Program-made: the position numbers and the translations under genes | In this document: in pieces, positions 11,204 to 22,738 of the stretch | How positions within the stretch are numbered: the first letter of the stretch is position 1 | Layout of the letters: each line of letters opens with the position of its first letter | The notes under the pieces: model-generated | The model's input: the letters and a program-made list of their open reading frames with translations, nothing else | The model's database searches: none | What the model was told of the DNA's origin: nothing | NCBI GenBank assembly: GCA_037447655.1 | Contig: JBBHKE010003004.1 | Span: 124,001 to 188,000, forward strand | Reading direction: 5' to 3' | Origin: Zygnema cylindricum | Lineage: Eukaryota; Streptophyta; Zygnematophyceae; Zygnematales; Zygnemataceae | Length of the DNA: 64,000 nt

Positions 11204-12883
11204 CTGCAAAACGGAACGGAACAGAACGTAACAGAAAAGAATCCACATGCAGCTTCTTTCAGTGCAAAGTGTTGGAGAGGCACAGACTACTGTCAATACA
11301 GTTGGAAACGGAAATTTTATGACAATTGACCAATCGACCTATTAAGTTTTACAAATGCTTTACATTTTTCATTTCATTGCAAGGGTTTCAAGGAAAGGAC
11401 GGACAATGCTGGAAAAAATAAATCTTTATGATTATTTTAAATGAGGTTCTTGCAGAGTATCTGTTACTATTCAGTGAAATTGCGATGAAAATGCACGAAT
11501 TAAGGTTATAAGCATCCTTACCACTGTGGTCTTAGCTGGAAGCCCAGAATTCTGTGAACACAAAACACAACATCACCAAAGCGTCACCAATGTCACAAAT
11601 GAAATCCGCCACAAATTCAAAATAAGTGACGAATGTCACACATTAAGAACAATCGTTATTATTGTCACACATTATCTTCGTCACCAATGTCACACGTAGT
11701 TTAGGAATCGCCAACCTCCGGCACCATCAGCAAATGTCACGCATCAAGAACAATGGTTACCAATGTCACACATGAAATCCGTTACCACGTCACGGATGAC
11801 ATCTATAATCACGTATATCTTGCACTATCAAAAATTGTGACAAATGTCACACATCAAGATGAAACCTGTGACAATGTCACTCGTGGTACAACAATCACCA
11901 ATGTGGGCCTCAAATCTCCTGGTAATTGTGACAACTGTAGACAAACTATTAGTATAGTCGTGCATAGTGAAGAAACCACAACCGATTTCCATCATTTCCA
12001 TCTTAATCCCATTTGACACATGACTTTAGGCGTTACCAATGTCACATAAGATGAATTGCTTGACACAAATAGAAAGGGAATTTCCCTAGTTTTCTATTGT
12101 TTTGGTAATATTTATGAGAGAAAGCTATAAATTGTGACGAATGAAGACAATGAAACGCAAATTGACAACAAAATTACGAGGCACAAAAAAAAAATCTAAA
12201 CACAACTTTCGAATTTCAAAATTAAGAGATATTTACGAATTTTTTATTTATTTTCAATCACTTCCTTGATTCAAAATGCAAGATTTGGAAGGGAGGCTTT
12301 AACCTCACCACTTCCGTAACACGTGCGGGAGGAGGAGCTTCTCCGAAATCCATTTTTTACTTTTTTAATTCTGTTAATTTGTTTTCAGTGATGGAAAATT
12401 CCATAAAAATTATTCCACTGACTCAAATTCAAGTTTGCAGTTCAAAAAAAAGAAAAAAATAAATTTTATTGTAAAATAATCAAACTAACAATTCTCCACA
12501 AAAATAGAGAATATTTTACTTCTGAACAGAAGTTGATAACTTGCGGTATTTAAATCAACAATTGTGTATATTTCTCAAATGTTTTTCTTTGAGTTTTAAA
12601 CATCTATTAAGTTTTGTTAGTCGTTGTTATTTCATAAATTTATACATCTATATATATGCATCGTGAGAATACTTGGAGTTTGAACATTGAAGACTTCGTT
12701 TTGGCAAGCTGACGGTTTGGCAGTACGGTAACAACAATTAGAAAGTACACATTGTCCCCCTATGTACACGGAACGAATAAGTTCACGCCACGAAGACATT
12801 TTCTGGCTAGTGATTGGACCCCGCACCTATTTCTGTTCGTACCTTTGTTGTACTGTAGCATGTTTTTTTGATGGAAAGTGTAC
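11204..12883. other. Spacer with clustered TGTCAC/CAATGTCACAC motifs
   Basis: No gene is recognised. From about 11575 to 12060 the motif CAATGTCAC(A) and its variants recur every 20-60 bases in one orientation, an irregular degenerate repeat. The rest is AT-rich. The missing first exon of CCS should lie in this stretch, but I could not identify it. Confidence 0.5.
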
Positions 12884-13389
12884 TACACCTCGAATTGTAA
12901 TTAGAGTAAATAACTCTAATTCGGTCGCTCGAAATTTCGACACTATCACATGAAATAGAAGTAAATGATTCTAATTTTTTCATTATTCTATTTAAGGTGT
13001 AGTTTAATTAGCGTTTTAAATTCTAATATAGGTTCGTTTTAAATAGTGTGGAGTACGGACGACCTCCGACCGTGCAAAATTATACTTTATTAAGTAGAAA
13101 AGTACAAATAATGATTTAATACGGGCCGTTATCATGTAACTGCGTTTTAACAAACCGCGTAGTGCAAACGTCATAGTGAAGATAAACTGTACATTTTGCC
13201 AAATTCTGTACGAATACCTTATTTACAGTAGAGGATATTAGCGTGCCAAATTAGAGTACTTAAATAAATTAAAGTAAACTTCATAGTTGAAAAAGCTCTT
13301 TCACATCAACTAGCGTTCATTACTCTAATTGTTTTTTTTAGTTTTTGTACTCTAATTTTTTCATTACTCCAATTACGATTCGCGGTGTA
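12884..13389. mobile_element. MITE, TACACC...GGTGTA family (506 bp copy)
   Basis: Left tip TACACCTCGAATTGTAATTA and right tip TTACGATTCGCGGTGTA are imperfect inverted repeats of the family consensus TACACCGCCAATCG. The interior has several TTACTCTAAT-type subterminal repeats. A TA at each edge suits a TA target duplication. Confidence 0.6.
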
Positions 13390-13599
13390 CTTGTCGGTGC
13401 AGTACTGAGTAGTACCAAAGGCAAGAGAGTGGAAATACGGGCGGTGGAGATGCGGAGTTGCTGATGTATGCATGATTCGCAAAATTAATAGGGTGACGAC
13501 ATGGATAACGTCGTATACCACGATTTCAGTTTGACACGTAGTTCAAAACTTGGAAATTTTGAGAAAAACACGGTTGGGAAGCACCTATCTCGACTTTTG

Positions 13600-14520
13600 A
13601 TAGCGCAAGATTCGACGTCAGCAAGTACAAAAGTGTACAGAATCCGTACAGTCTTGGTTAATGAATTGCCGACACCTACGTTGAAGTTTCAAATTCAAAC
13701 CGATTACATACTGACCGGCGAGGCTTAAGTCGGCCCTTTCTTGATGACGTCAGCAAACGTCAAACACATCAAAGAACATGCAGCATGAAACATAGAAACG
13801 AAAACGTGAAGCGCAAGCACGGCTGCCCTCAACTCTTTAATTTCCATGTTTTTCAGTTGTCGCACGTGCGATGCAAGATTCGACGTCAGCAAGTACAAAA
13901 GTGTACAAAATCCGTACAGTCTTGGTTATTGAATTGCCGACACCTACGTTGAAGTTTTAAATTCAAACAGATTACATACAAACCGGCGAGGCTCAAGTCG
14001 GCCCTTTCTTGATGACGTCATCAAACATCAAACACATCATAGACCATGCAACATGAAACATAGAAACGAAAACGTGAAGCGCAAGCGCGACTACCCTCAA
14101 CTCCTTAATTTCCATGTTTTTCAGTTGTCGCACGTGCGATGGACTCGTGCACTCACTATGCTCCAAAGTTGAAGTCTATTTGTTGGTCAACACAACCCTA
14201 TCGATATAAAAGTGTACAAAATCCGTACAGTCTTGGTTAATGAATTGCCGACACCTATGTTGAAGCTTCAAATACAAACCGATTACATCTTGACCTGCGA
14301 GGCTCAAGTCGGCCCTTTCTTGATGACGTCAGCAAACGTCAAACACATCATAGAACATGCAGTTTGAAACATAGAAACGAAAATGTGAAGCGCAAGCGCG
14401 ACTGCCCTCAACTCCTTAATTTCCATGTTTTTCAGTTGTCGCACGTGCGATGGACTCGTGCACTCACTTTGCTCCAAAGTTGAAGTCTATTTGTTGGTCA
14501 TTGCAACCCTATCTGGCCCA
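13600..14520. repeat. Satellite-like tandem array, three copies
   Basis: The segment containing AAGTGTACAAAATCCGTACA starts at about 13631, 13899 and 14210 (periods 268 and 311). Each copy continues with GGCCCTTTCTTGATGACGTC, CATAGAAACGAAAACGTGAA and CAGTTGTCGCACGTGCGATG. The second and third carry an extra GGACTCGTGCACTCAC block, which explains the longer period. No coding potential is conserved between copies. Confidence 0.8.
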
Positions 14521-14616
14521 TGTTCTTTTCCTTTTCTATGTTGCAGTTGGTCAGTTACAATTGTTTGTTGATTTCACCTTCAAAAGAGTCGACAACATAT
14601 GGTCCTCATTTTTACC

Positions 14617-14882
14617 CATAGTTCAAAAGTAGGGGAAAGTAAGCCCATACAACATGCCTATTGTACCCAAAACATACAATAAGACCTTAAGACCCTTATT
14701 GTATTGGTCGCAAAATGAAAAAGAAAAGTAACAGGGTTGAGTTGCACATCGTTCGACAGAGAATTAAACGTCATCGGACGGTCGCTGATCAAAGTAGTGA
14801 TCTAAGAAGATCACATGAAAAGCCCATAACACAACTTGCGCCTACCAAAGGCCTACCATAAAACGTCTACTTTTGAACTATG
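14617..14882. mobile_element. hAT-type MITE, 266 bp
   Basis: A perfect 16-bp terminal inverted repeat, CATAGTTCAAAAGTAG, bounds the element. It is flanked by the direct repeat TTTTTACC at 14609-14616 and 14883-14890, an 8-bp target duplication as made by hAT transposases (a 9-bp reading is also possible). The interior (CCCATACAACATGCC, ATTGTATTGGTCGCAAAATG, GATCACATGAAAAGCCCATA) is shared with the 507-bp copy at 56660-57166. No transposase is encoded. Confidence 0.85.
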
Positions 14883-15244
14883 TTTTTACCCTTGTTAATT
14901 TATTTTACGCGCAAAAGGTGTAAATTAGGCGGAGTGCACTAAGAATGTACGATTCTTAGAGGAGTACACCTATTTTACATTTCGTGTGCTTGTGATTCGG
15001 CGAATAATGCGGAACTTTTGATCTATGGTCGGCTATCCCCGCCATAAAACATTGGCCGTACATTGGCAAGGTACAATACATGTTCGGTCTTTAAAACAGT
15101 CAAGGTATTCCATAATTTTTCAGCTGTCAATTCTTACCAATTTCGTACACATTATCAGACTATCAGTGTTTTGTAACGGTAAATATCGTATGGCGATAAT
15201 TCTAGTCGATATTATCGGTCATCAAACTGCAAGGCTGCCCAATA

Positions 15245-15462
15245 TACACCGTGAATAGCTATTAGCGTTAATGTTTTTTTTGGCACTTAATACATCTTTT
15301 CTCGTACACACTTGTCGGATTGTGGATCTGACGGTTGTGATTGAAAGGCAAGATTCTCAGCTTCATTGGCGGTCTCAAATTGAAAATTGGACAAGTGTGT
15401 ACGGAGAAAAGATGTTTTAAGGGACGAAATTTTTCTTAGCACTCATAGCGATACATGGTGTA
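15245..15462. mobile_element. MITE, TACACC family, 218-bp subfamily
   Basis: Tips TACACCGTGAATAGCTATTA and ACTCATAGCGATACATGGTGTA-like are inverted. An inner inverted pair (GTACACACTTGTCGGATTGT against ACAAGTGTGTACGGAG) lies inside. The same inner sequence occurs in the 44567-44780 copy, so the two form one subfamily. Confidence 0.75.
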
Positions 15463-15824
15463 CACCTCCCGGACGATTAAATTTGTTCTCGCCGATGTAC
15501 ATGAAAATATAATAATATTTAGTACTACCGTAGTACTATAAGGTAGTACTATATAGCTATACGTATGTAACCCTTCCACGTCGGCAAGACCTTTATGACT
15601 GGACGTCGAAACAAAAAGCATGTACGGAAAGAGCGACCTAACCAATAGACGAGAATTGGACCAAGGCGGATAGTACGGTCGCCCTATTGGGTCCTTCCCT
15701 TAAGGACGCTTACGGTTACTGAAAAATAAAACCCTAAAAGATCTACCGAACCGCTATTTGAAAAATAAACTGCCACGTGGCTTTCTGTATTAAAACCTTG
15801 TGACGTGGCGAATGAGCATCCAAG

Positions 15825-18472
15825 ATGGCTGTGAGGATGATGATGATGACTACGACACTGCTTTTCATAATCCACGTGGCACCGACGTGGGAAGTAACCA
15901 TGGCGTCACGCGACAGTAAGTTCCACAGCTTTCTGCTCAACCTTTCCCCGCCACTTCGATCTTCTACCTTCACACGTGTCACAGACCGCTCTCATTGGCC
16001 CCGGTGAGGCTTCTGACGTCATTCATTGCTGCTGCAGAGAGGGCGCTGCAGGCGGTGAAGGCGGCCGTCAAGAACAAGGGGCGATTTCCGGAGATCAAAT
16101 GTGGTACAAACAATTTTTACTATTTCCGGTGCGATAAATCCGGTCGCGTGACTTTCATGTGAGTGACTATTGTCGCTGCGTGCACTCTCTGCTGCTTTCA
16201 ATGCGAACAGAAACATCGCACTTAATTTTTACTCGGAGGCTGTCTCACTCTCTGCTGCGGTCAGTCCGCACTAATAGGCCGCCTGATTAATTCTCTGCTG
16301 AAATGAGACCCGCACTGAAAATCGCACTTAAAAATGTTGGTCACAGGCTACCTGGATGTCCTGCTGAGATGCTCTTTGCGATGCTTGGGCGCTGTCGAGG
16401 CTTGCAACAGGGAGGGAAGGGAGGGGGAAAGGGAGAGGGGGGTAGGCGGGAGGAGAATAAATGAACTCATTCATCGCCCGATGGGAGGGGGATGCAGGAA
16501 TATAGGGGACTTGGAATTGAGGGGAAAATTGCGCCGGAGATTGGCAACCTCACACGATTGACTTATTTGTGAGTGAATCCTGGAAGGGGGGATGCATCTC
16601 AAATTGCAATAAGGAAAGAAAAGGCAAAAAACTAAACAACACTTTTCATAAAATACGACACGATATAAGTCACATGTTATAGATTTATTTTCAACTTTCA
16701 TTTTCGCTGTCAAAATGAAAGAAGGGGGCGGAGAGGGGGAATAATGTTGTGAGTAAATGCTAGGTTGGTGGCTGCATTTAATACAGAAAAGAAAATGAAC
16801 TAAATCTTAATTGCAATAAAAAAAAGTACAATGTAAATCACATCTCGCATTTTTTTCGAAATATTTTGTTATGTTCGTTAATGAGGAAATGGTGGGAGAG
16901 GGCTAGGGTAATTTTTTCTATTAGCTTTTATGTTCTCCTTTTTCTTTTCGGGGAGAGAAAAATTCTAATTTGAGCTTTCTTTGCTTTAAATAACCACCAT
17001 AAACTGTCCCTTCGATTTCATCAAACTATGAAAATACACAAATATTTCAAAATTATTTATGCCCTTTGCCTCCATACTATCATTGGACAAAAGATAAGAA
17101 GAAAAGGCTTATAAAAGGGATTGGTGGGGTGTAAGAGGGAGTTGTGTGAGAGAGAGACCCTAACCAACGATATATATCGCCCAATCAAAAGAATTTTCAT
17201 ATTTTGATTTTTACATCTTGTTTTTGAAAGAGAAAACACATCATGTAACCATGTTTGAGGTCAATAGCACTTGTTATTATTCCATTGGAATTCACGCTCT
17301 AAAACTGTTGACGTACAAAAATTGTACCGCTCAGTACCCGGAATTGTGGTGTAAACCACACTAAAACCTATATAAAAATGGACCCACCAGCGTAACATCC
17401 GGAGCTGGTGGCACAGTGGTAGTGCGTTCGCAGCTTAAGTGAAAGGTCCCAGGTTCAAATCCTGGCCGGCTCATCAATCCCTTTATTGGGGTCGTCCATT
17501 CTATCCCCCGATTCTAGGAATCTTAACACTCTCCCCTTTCTCTCTTGACCTCTTTCAACAATTCCAACGCTTCTGAAAACCCAACCAAGTCAAAAGTAAC
17601 GTCAACGCAAAAAACAAAAAAAAAAAAAAGCAGATTACCCCATTGTATCCCGCCCTTTCCAGATTCAAATCGAAAGTGAGGAGAATTCTCTTAGAGGTCC
17701 ATTCATCAATGGTCTCGAACTTCTTCAAGTAATGAATATGAGCCTCGATCTCCTCGAGCTTCCCCCTTTTCCTCCAATGCCTCCTCTTCCTCCGACGCCT
17801 TCCCCTCCCCCTATGCCTTCCTCTCCTCCTTTTCCTCTCCCTCCTCCTCTTATGGCTTCCTCTCCTCCAGAAATTGTTCCAAAATTAAAAACAAATGCGG
17901 AAATTGCGGCGATAATTGGAATCGTTTTGGTTCTCGCGATCGTCGCGATCCTAATCGTAATTTCTTATCTCCGTAATTGGAATATTTGTTGTTGTTGTTG
18001 GGAAAAAAGACGATATCATGGAAAGCTAGGTAAGCATAAAAGATAAGTGTTGTTATTATTGTTATCATTTTTATTATTGCTATCATCGTTATCATCAATA
18101 TCAATAATATCAATATTCCTCCCTCTCCCTCTCCCCCTCCCCCTCCCTCTCCCTCTCTCACTCCCTCTCTCCCTCCCGCTCCCCCTCCCTCTCCCAGTCC
18201 CTCCCTCCCTCTCTCCCTCCCATTCCCCTCCCCCCTCACCCTCTCCCTCTCCCTCCTCCCCTCCTCTCCCCTTTCCTCCCCCTTCTCTCTCTCTCTCTCG
18301 CGCGCGATTCCTTCCGTTTACCTCTTCCCCCCCTATTTCTCCCTCTTCCTGCAATCCAGGACTCGATAATAATGGTGTCGGCCCTTATGGATTCCTCGAA
18401 CGCTCGGGAAAAGGAACGGAACGGGAAACTGTCGTACGGTTTGACACGGAACTACCCACACGAGGTTCTTAG
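15825..18472 (+). CDS. LRR receptor-like protein with proline-rich stretch and transmembrane helix, no kinase
   Basis: Exon 15825-15915 has ATG and a hydrophobic signal peptide (MAVRMMMMTTTLLFIIHVAP). Exon 16038-16158 is an LRR N-cap (ALQAVKAAVKNKG, then C..CDKSGRVTFM). Exon 16506-16568 holds an LRR (GLGIEGKIAPEIGNLTRL); an earlier GCAG acceptor at 16499 restores the normal repeat length but shifts frame. No further LRR exon is visible in the next 1.1 kb. Exon 17663-18029 gives a last half-LRR (ENSLRGPFINGLELLQ), about 35 residues rich in proline, a helix (EIAAIIGIVLVLAIVAILIV), then CCCCWEKRR. Exon 18360-18472 joins in phase and stops at TAG 18470. The cytoplasmic tail is only about 55 residues, so this is a receptor-like protein and would need a partner kinase. 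Phase does not match between 16568 and 17663, so an exon is missing, unseen or lost. Confidence 0.65.
17402..17474 (+). mobile_element. tRNA-like cloverleaf, SINE head
   Basis: A full cloverleaf can be drawn: acceptor GAGCTGG with CCGGCTC, D stem GCAC/GTGC, anticodon stem TTCGC/GTGAA, T stem CCAGG/CCTGG with loop TTCAAAT (B box GGTTCAAATCC). The anticodon loop AGCTTAA lacks the usual T at position 33. The head resembles those at 7149 and 7422, so a SINE head is more likely than a working tRNA gene. It lies inside an intron of the LRR gene. Confidence 0.55.
18039..18300. repeat. Pyrimidine-rich tract in LRR gene intron
   Basis: CCCTCT-type repeats from 18118 to 18300 fill most of the last intron of the LRR gene and give long artefact frames on both strands. 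Confidence 0.8.
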
Positions 18473-19037
18473 TTTCGGGAGGCGTGGAAGTCTGGATTTA
18501 AAGAGGGTCTGTTTTGGACTTTTGGTGATGTTGTACGGAACGTGAGAGATTGTGACGAAAATTAAGAAGATCGGTGGTTTAGTTAAGTTGAACGTATCGG
18601 TATGGATTGAGATCGGATGGAGCGTGTTTAGGTGAGGGAATAGCGGTTTAGTGAATGGGATCGAGGTGGTTTATAGAAGGGAAAGTGTTTGGGATTGTGT
18701 TCTAGGCTTGTAGTGTTTTTCTAGTAATGGTGGATTTTGAAGTGTGGTTTTGCTATAACAAATTCTTGTCATTAGTTTGTAATTTGTAGTGTTGTAGGCT
18801 GTAAGGGTTGTGGTGAGGAGGGATTTGTTGAGTTAAACTCTTGATACGAAGGTTAGTTTTAGTATTTATTATGGTTGTGTTTGATTCCTAAATTTATTTA
18901 ATTAATTTTTTTGTAAGTATTCTTAATGTTTTTATGTTTTGCGTTGTTCTCCATTCTTCGATGTCATCATCCGAAGAGAATGATTAGGATATGGACCCAC
19001 ATACACCAAAATTAATCGGTGCGATGAAACAAATTTT
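18473..19037. other. Spacer after LRR gene, nothing recognised
   Basis: AT-rich, no coding exon seen on either strand. It probably begins with the 3' untranslated region of the LRR gene. Confidence 0.4.
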
Positions 19038-19247
19038 ATCCTTAGTCGAAGACCCAGATGGTTGCATAAACATCATTATCAGCTCAAAGGCTGACAAACA
19101 TTACGAAACAAAAAAAAGTACTTAAAGTAATCAACATATTCTAACTATAAAAAATTATAAAAGAAAATACGTGTTTGTAGTGTTAGTCAGCCATCAAACT
19201 GATAATGATGTTGTTCCAACCATCTGGGTCATTGGACTAAGTTGGTT
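19038..19247. ncRNA. Long imperfect hairpin, miRNA-precursor-like
   Basis: Arm 19042-19106 (CTTAGTC, GACCCAGATGGTTG, ACATCATTATCAG, GGCTGAC) pairs with 19173-19242 (GTCAG, CTGATAATGATGTTGTTCCA, ACCATCTGGGTC, GACTAAG). The stem is about 65 bp with a few short bulges, and the loop is about 66 nt. Size and mismatch level fit plant miRNA precursors. A small foldback MITE is the main alternative; no flanking target duplication was evident. Confidence 0.4.
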
Positions 19248-19859
19248 GAATCCTAGTTAAGTTTGATGTTTTTTTTTTCTTATTTTTAAGAGGGGAAAAA
19301 AAGGCAAGAAGCTTAGAAGAGAGGGGAAACCTAAGTCAAGAAAACATTATAGGTCATGGCTGTCTAAATGATAGAGGGAGTCTAAGTTATGACATCCTAC
19401 AATATGGCAGAGAAGAAAAGGACTTAGAAGAAATTAGAGGAGAAAAACTTAAGAAAACAAAGGAGAACCTAAAAGTACAAAGTTGTTTGAGCGCCTCCCA
19501 CTTTATGGATGCGACAAAGGCGAAACATGTACCTTTGTGAGCGAGCGACGATGGCGCGACTCAAAAGTACGGTCGCACATTTTGAGCGACGTAATCGCGG
19601 CCACAAATGTAAGCATGGAACGATCAGAATTGCTTGAACGACAAATATTTGATCACATGGCACTCTAAAACGTTGAAATCGAATTACTTCGTGACAGTCA
19701 AACCAACGGCGAGAGTTCACCAAAAATTAACCAAATCTACGATTTCGAGGATTGCACGAACAATAGGGATTACACATCAAGTAATTAAATTGAGGAGTCA
19801 AAAACAAAAGACGAGGTTGCCAGTGACGCAATTCTTTTGTACGTCGAACAAAACGCCAC

Positions 19860-20815
19860 GGTACATGCAACTATGTGTCCTCCATTAGACTTCCTAATTC
19901 TGGAAGCCTCTAGGTAATTTTTAGCTAATCCACTTTTAACCACAACCACTGCTGCCCAAGCAGATAAGTTGTCAATCTCATTGCACCCTTGTGCAGTCTG
20001 GACTCCCTTCGGTAGTAGCAAAAAGAATCACTGAAAACGGCCATCTAGCCGATTAGTTATGAGGTGGCAAAGATGGCAATTTATACAAACTCTCAAAGAG
20101 AGAGGTGGCTGTTTATTGAAAATTTGTGAAGTCCTAAACCCCTCTCACAACCCTCATCTACTGCAGTACGATCTAATCAAATAACTGTACAATACAGAAA
20201 TGTACAACGGCTGATGTCGTTTCTGTACGGCCTGTGTAAGACAAGGCCATTGAGTGGACGCGTGTCCACTTTTTACTCGTCCTTATGTTCCCCAGAATTC
20301 TCGTGACCAAATGTTATCTCTCCTAGTGGCCCAAGGTCATGCCACGACCGAAAACCGCCAAAGTGACCATTCCAAGATCTTGGTGGCGATATTTGCCGTT
20401 GGATCAAAAATGGACATTCAATGTTAGCCGTCGAAACAAATGTCCGATTCATTTGTTTCGTGCGTGGTCATGTTCGCACTATATATTAACTAGTTTTATG
20501 TCCCCTCATTCGAAAATTTCGTTAAACGGATTAAAGATCATGACACAGTTTAAGTAATTATCAAACCTAAGTTATTTAACGAACTCTTAACTGACGGCTA
20601 CCCCTCGCTCTGCCGGTCAGAGGTTCGAGTCGTGCCGAACTCAACCTTTTGTTCAGAGTGACTTATGTCTCTTGCCTATGGAGCTGAGGCAGCCATGGCT
20701 CCACCACTCTCCTTCTCCTTCACTGATTACATCAAGTATGGGGGATAGAGGGAAGAGGTGCCTCAATCAAGTATGGGGGATAGAGGGAAGAGGTGGAGGC
20801 AGACTGCCTGCGATT
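19860..20815 (+). repeat. Dispersed repeat with tRNA-derived end, copy 1
   Basis: Almost the whole block recurs in reverse complement at about 52775-53735. Shared landmarks are CATTTGTTTCGT, GACGCGTGTCCACT, CACAACCC near 20145 and AACTCAACCTTTTGTT near 20640. At 20600-20650 the sequence GCTCTGCCGGTCAGAGGTTC has a pol III B box (GGTTCGAGTC). A 43-bp segment ending GGGAAGAGGTG is doubled at 20725-20800. No open reading frame is conserved. It could be a SINE fused to another non-autonomous element. Confidence 0.65.
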
Positions 20816-20879
20816 TTCCTTTTTTTTTCTACTAAGTTATTTAGAATTAGAAAATACTCCTTAAATCTAGTGATTTCAA

Positions 20880-21970
20880 CACTTTCCTTGTTTTCTAGTC
20901 AAATTTAAATTCTCTTTCAATCCACATCTTTTTGTACAATATTTTAAATTGGGAGAGGGCACAGGTTTGGTCATCATGTAAGCCACCATTTCTTCATCAA
21001 ACCTATACACAAGATTCACAATTTTATTTTCAACTTTTTCCCTCACGAAGCTCAATCTTATGTCCATATGCTTAGCTTTAAAATGATGTTTTGGATTGGC
21101 TGCAATTGCAATGGCAGCTTGATTATCACAAAAGGCTTCATGCACTCCATCTTTCATATACCCTAGTTCTTGCAACAAGGACTTCACCTACATCAACTCC
21201 TTCACAGCAGAATAAAAAGCCATATACTCAACCTCCATAGTAGACTGAGCAACCACCTTCTGTTGCTTGCTGCTCCAACAGCAAGCACCTTCCTCCACAT
21301 ACAACACATACCCAGAAGTGCATCTTCTCATAGGTGTATCCCTATAACTGGCATCACTCCAAGTAGTGATATCTGTGTGCTCCCCTCCCAAATGCAACCA
21401 TAACTCTCTGGTTCCCACCAGATATCTCATAACTCTCTTGGCTGCCTCCCACTCTCTCTTTCTAGGATCATTAAGTTTCCTACTGAGTACCCCAACTGCT
21501 GCCGCTCTTTGCTGCCGCTATGTCTTGCCTAGTACAGTTCATAAAGTAGATTAAGCTTCCTACAACCGGCCTGTAAGGGATAGACTTTATAAACTCTCTC
21601 TTTTCTGGACTCATTTGATCATCTTATCACTCCTCCTTTTACACTTCCATCACTTACTTTTTTCAAGTCCATGGGAGTGGTGCAACTGTGTTTTCCTTTT
21701 CCATCTAGAATTTCTCAAGCATATTTCCTATAGTTTCTTTCTAAGTAATCTTTTTCCCTCTATCTCTTTTCATTTGAATTCCCAAGATATATCTCGCCTC
21801 CCCTAAATCCTTTATGTCAAATCTACTTTTGAGGTCTTTCTTTAACTTATTGATATTTTCCAAAGACTAACTCAACACTAGCAAATCATTAACGTAGATT
21901 GCAATAAAAATGACACCAGTCTCATCCTCAAACATAAAGATAGAATGGTCAAAACTGATCTGGATATAAC
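20880..21970 (-). mobile_element. Decayed Ty1/copia pol fragment (RT end and RNase H)
   Basis: In minus orientation, a frame at 21990-21870 has the copia RT box in altered form (YVNDLLVL for YVDD). A frame at 21430-21188 gives the RNase H motifs SDASYRDTPMRRCTSGYV and AQSTMEVEYMAF. After a stop at about 21188-21190 it resumes with CDNQAAIAIAANP and KHMDIRLSFVRE. Stops and frameshifts separate the pieces and no LTRs or integrase were seen, so it is an inactive relic. Confidence 0.85.
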
Positions 21971-22039
21971 CATTCATGTGCACCTGTTCAGTTTTCAGTT
22001 TCTGTTTTCCCTTTCCTGCAGCTCCTCCTCGGTCCTGTT

Positions 22040-22175
22040 CCTCTTTTGTCTTCTTCTGGGAGCACTGGCAGCGGAAGGAGCCCAAATGTCTTGTCAGCCT
22101 TCTGGGAGCACTGGCAGCGGAAGGAGCCCAAATGTCTTGTCACCGGAAGGAGCCCAAATGTCCCCAAATGTCTTT
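22040..22175. repeat. Short tandem repeat (44-46 bp unit)
   Basis: GGGAGCACTGGCAGCGGAAG followed by GAGCCCAAATGTCTTGTCA occurs at about 22058 and 22103, then a shortened CGGAAGGAGCCCAAATGTCC at about 22143. Confidence 0.8.
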
Positions 22176-22479
22176 GTCAGATAGTGAGCCCTCCATCCCT
22201 CTCCCTTCCCCACACCCCTCCCCCTTCTTCCACCCATCCACACTAAAAAATTGTCGACCCCACTTCTTCTTTTTTCCCAACTTGAATGGCATTAATTTTG
22301 TGATTTGTGGATTTCCCTCATTTTTGTCGTTTTCTGCATCTCTGTCGGAATAGATAACCGGGATTGACGTTTGTGACAAGCAATGTGACACCTTTTATCC
22401 CTTCCTTTTTTTACATTTTTCGTTTGAAAACATGCTTCATACCGAAATTTTTTGTGATATTTGTCACAGGTAGTTATGG

Positions 22480-22582
22480 TCTCTCTCTCTCTCTCTTTCT
22501 CTAGCTCTCTATGTCTCTCTCGATCTCTCTCTCTCTCTCTCTCTCTCTTCCCCTCTCTTTCTCTCACACACACACACACTGC
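22480..22582. repeat. CT then CA microsatellite
   Basis: CT-rich tract from 22483 with short interruptions, ending in ACACACACACAC at about 22566-22579, just upstream of the third LRR gene. Confidence 0.85.
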
Positions 22583-22738
22583 CCCCTATTATCTTTCTCT
22601 CCTATTATCCTCTCACTCGATCTCTTGCCTCTTCCTCCCTCTCTCCCGCTTTCCCTCCCTTGTCCTTCCTCTCCTGTCTCGCTCACCTTTCACCCTCTCC
22701 CCTCTCTGCTATCCTCCCTCCTTTTTCTGGGAGTGCAG

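Noticed and set aside
11531-11565. Possible duplicate of the CCS metal-binding exon (CAGAATTCTGGGCTTCCAGC on the minus strand)
   Set aside because: Only about 15 bases resemble the real exon start and no CxxC follows.
18016-18354. Glu/Gly/Arg-rich minus-strand frame
   Set aside because: Antisense of the CT-rich intron of the LRR gene.
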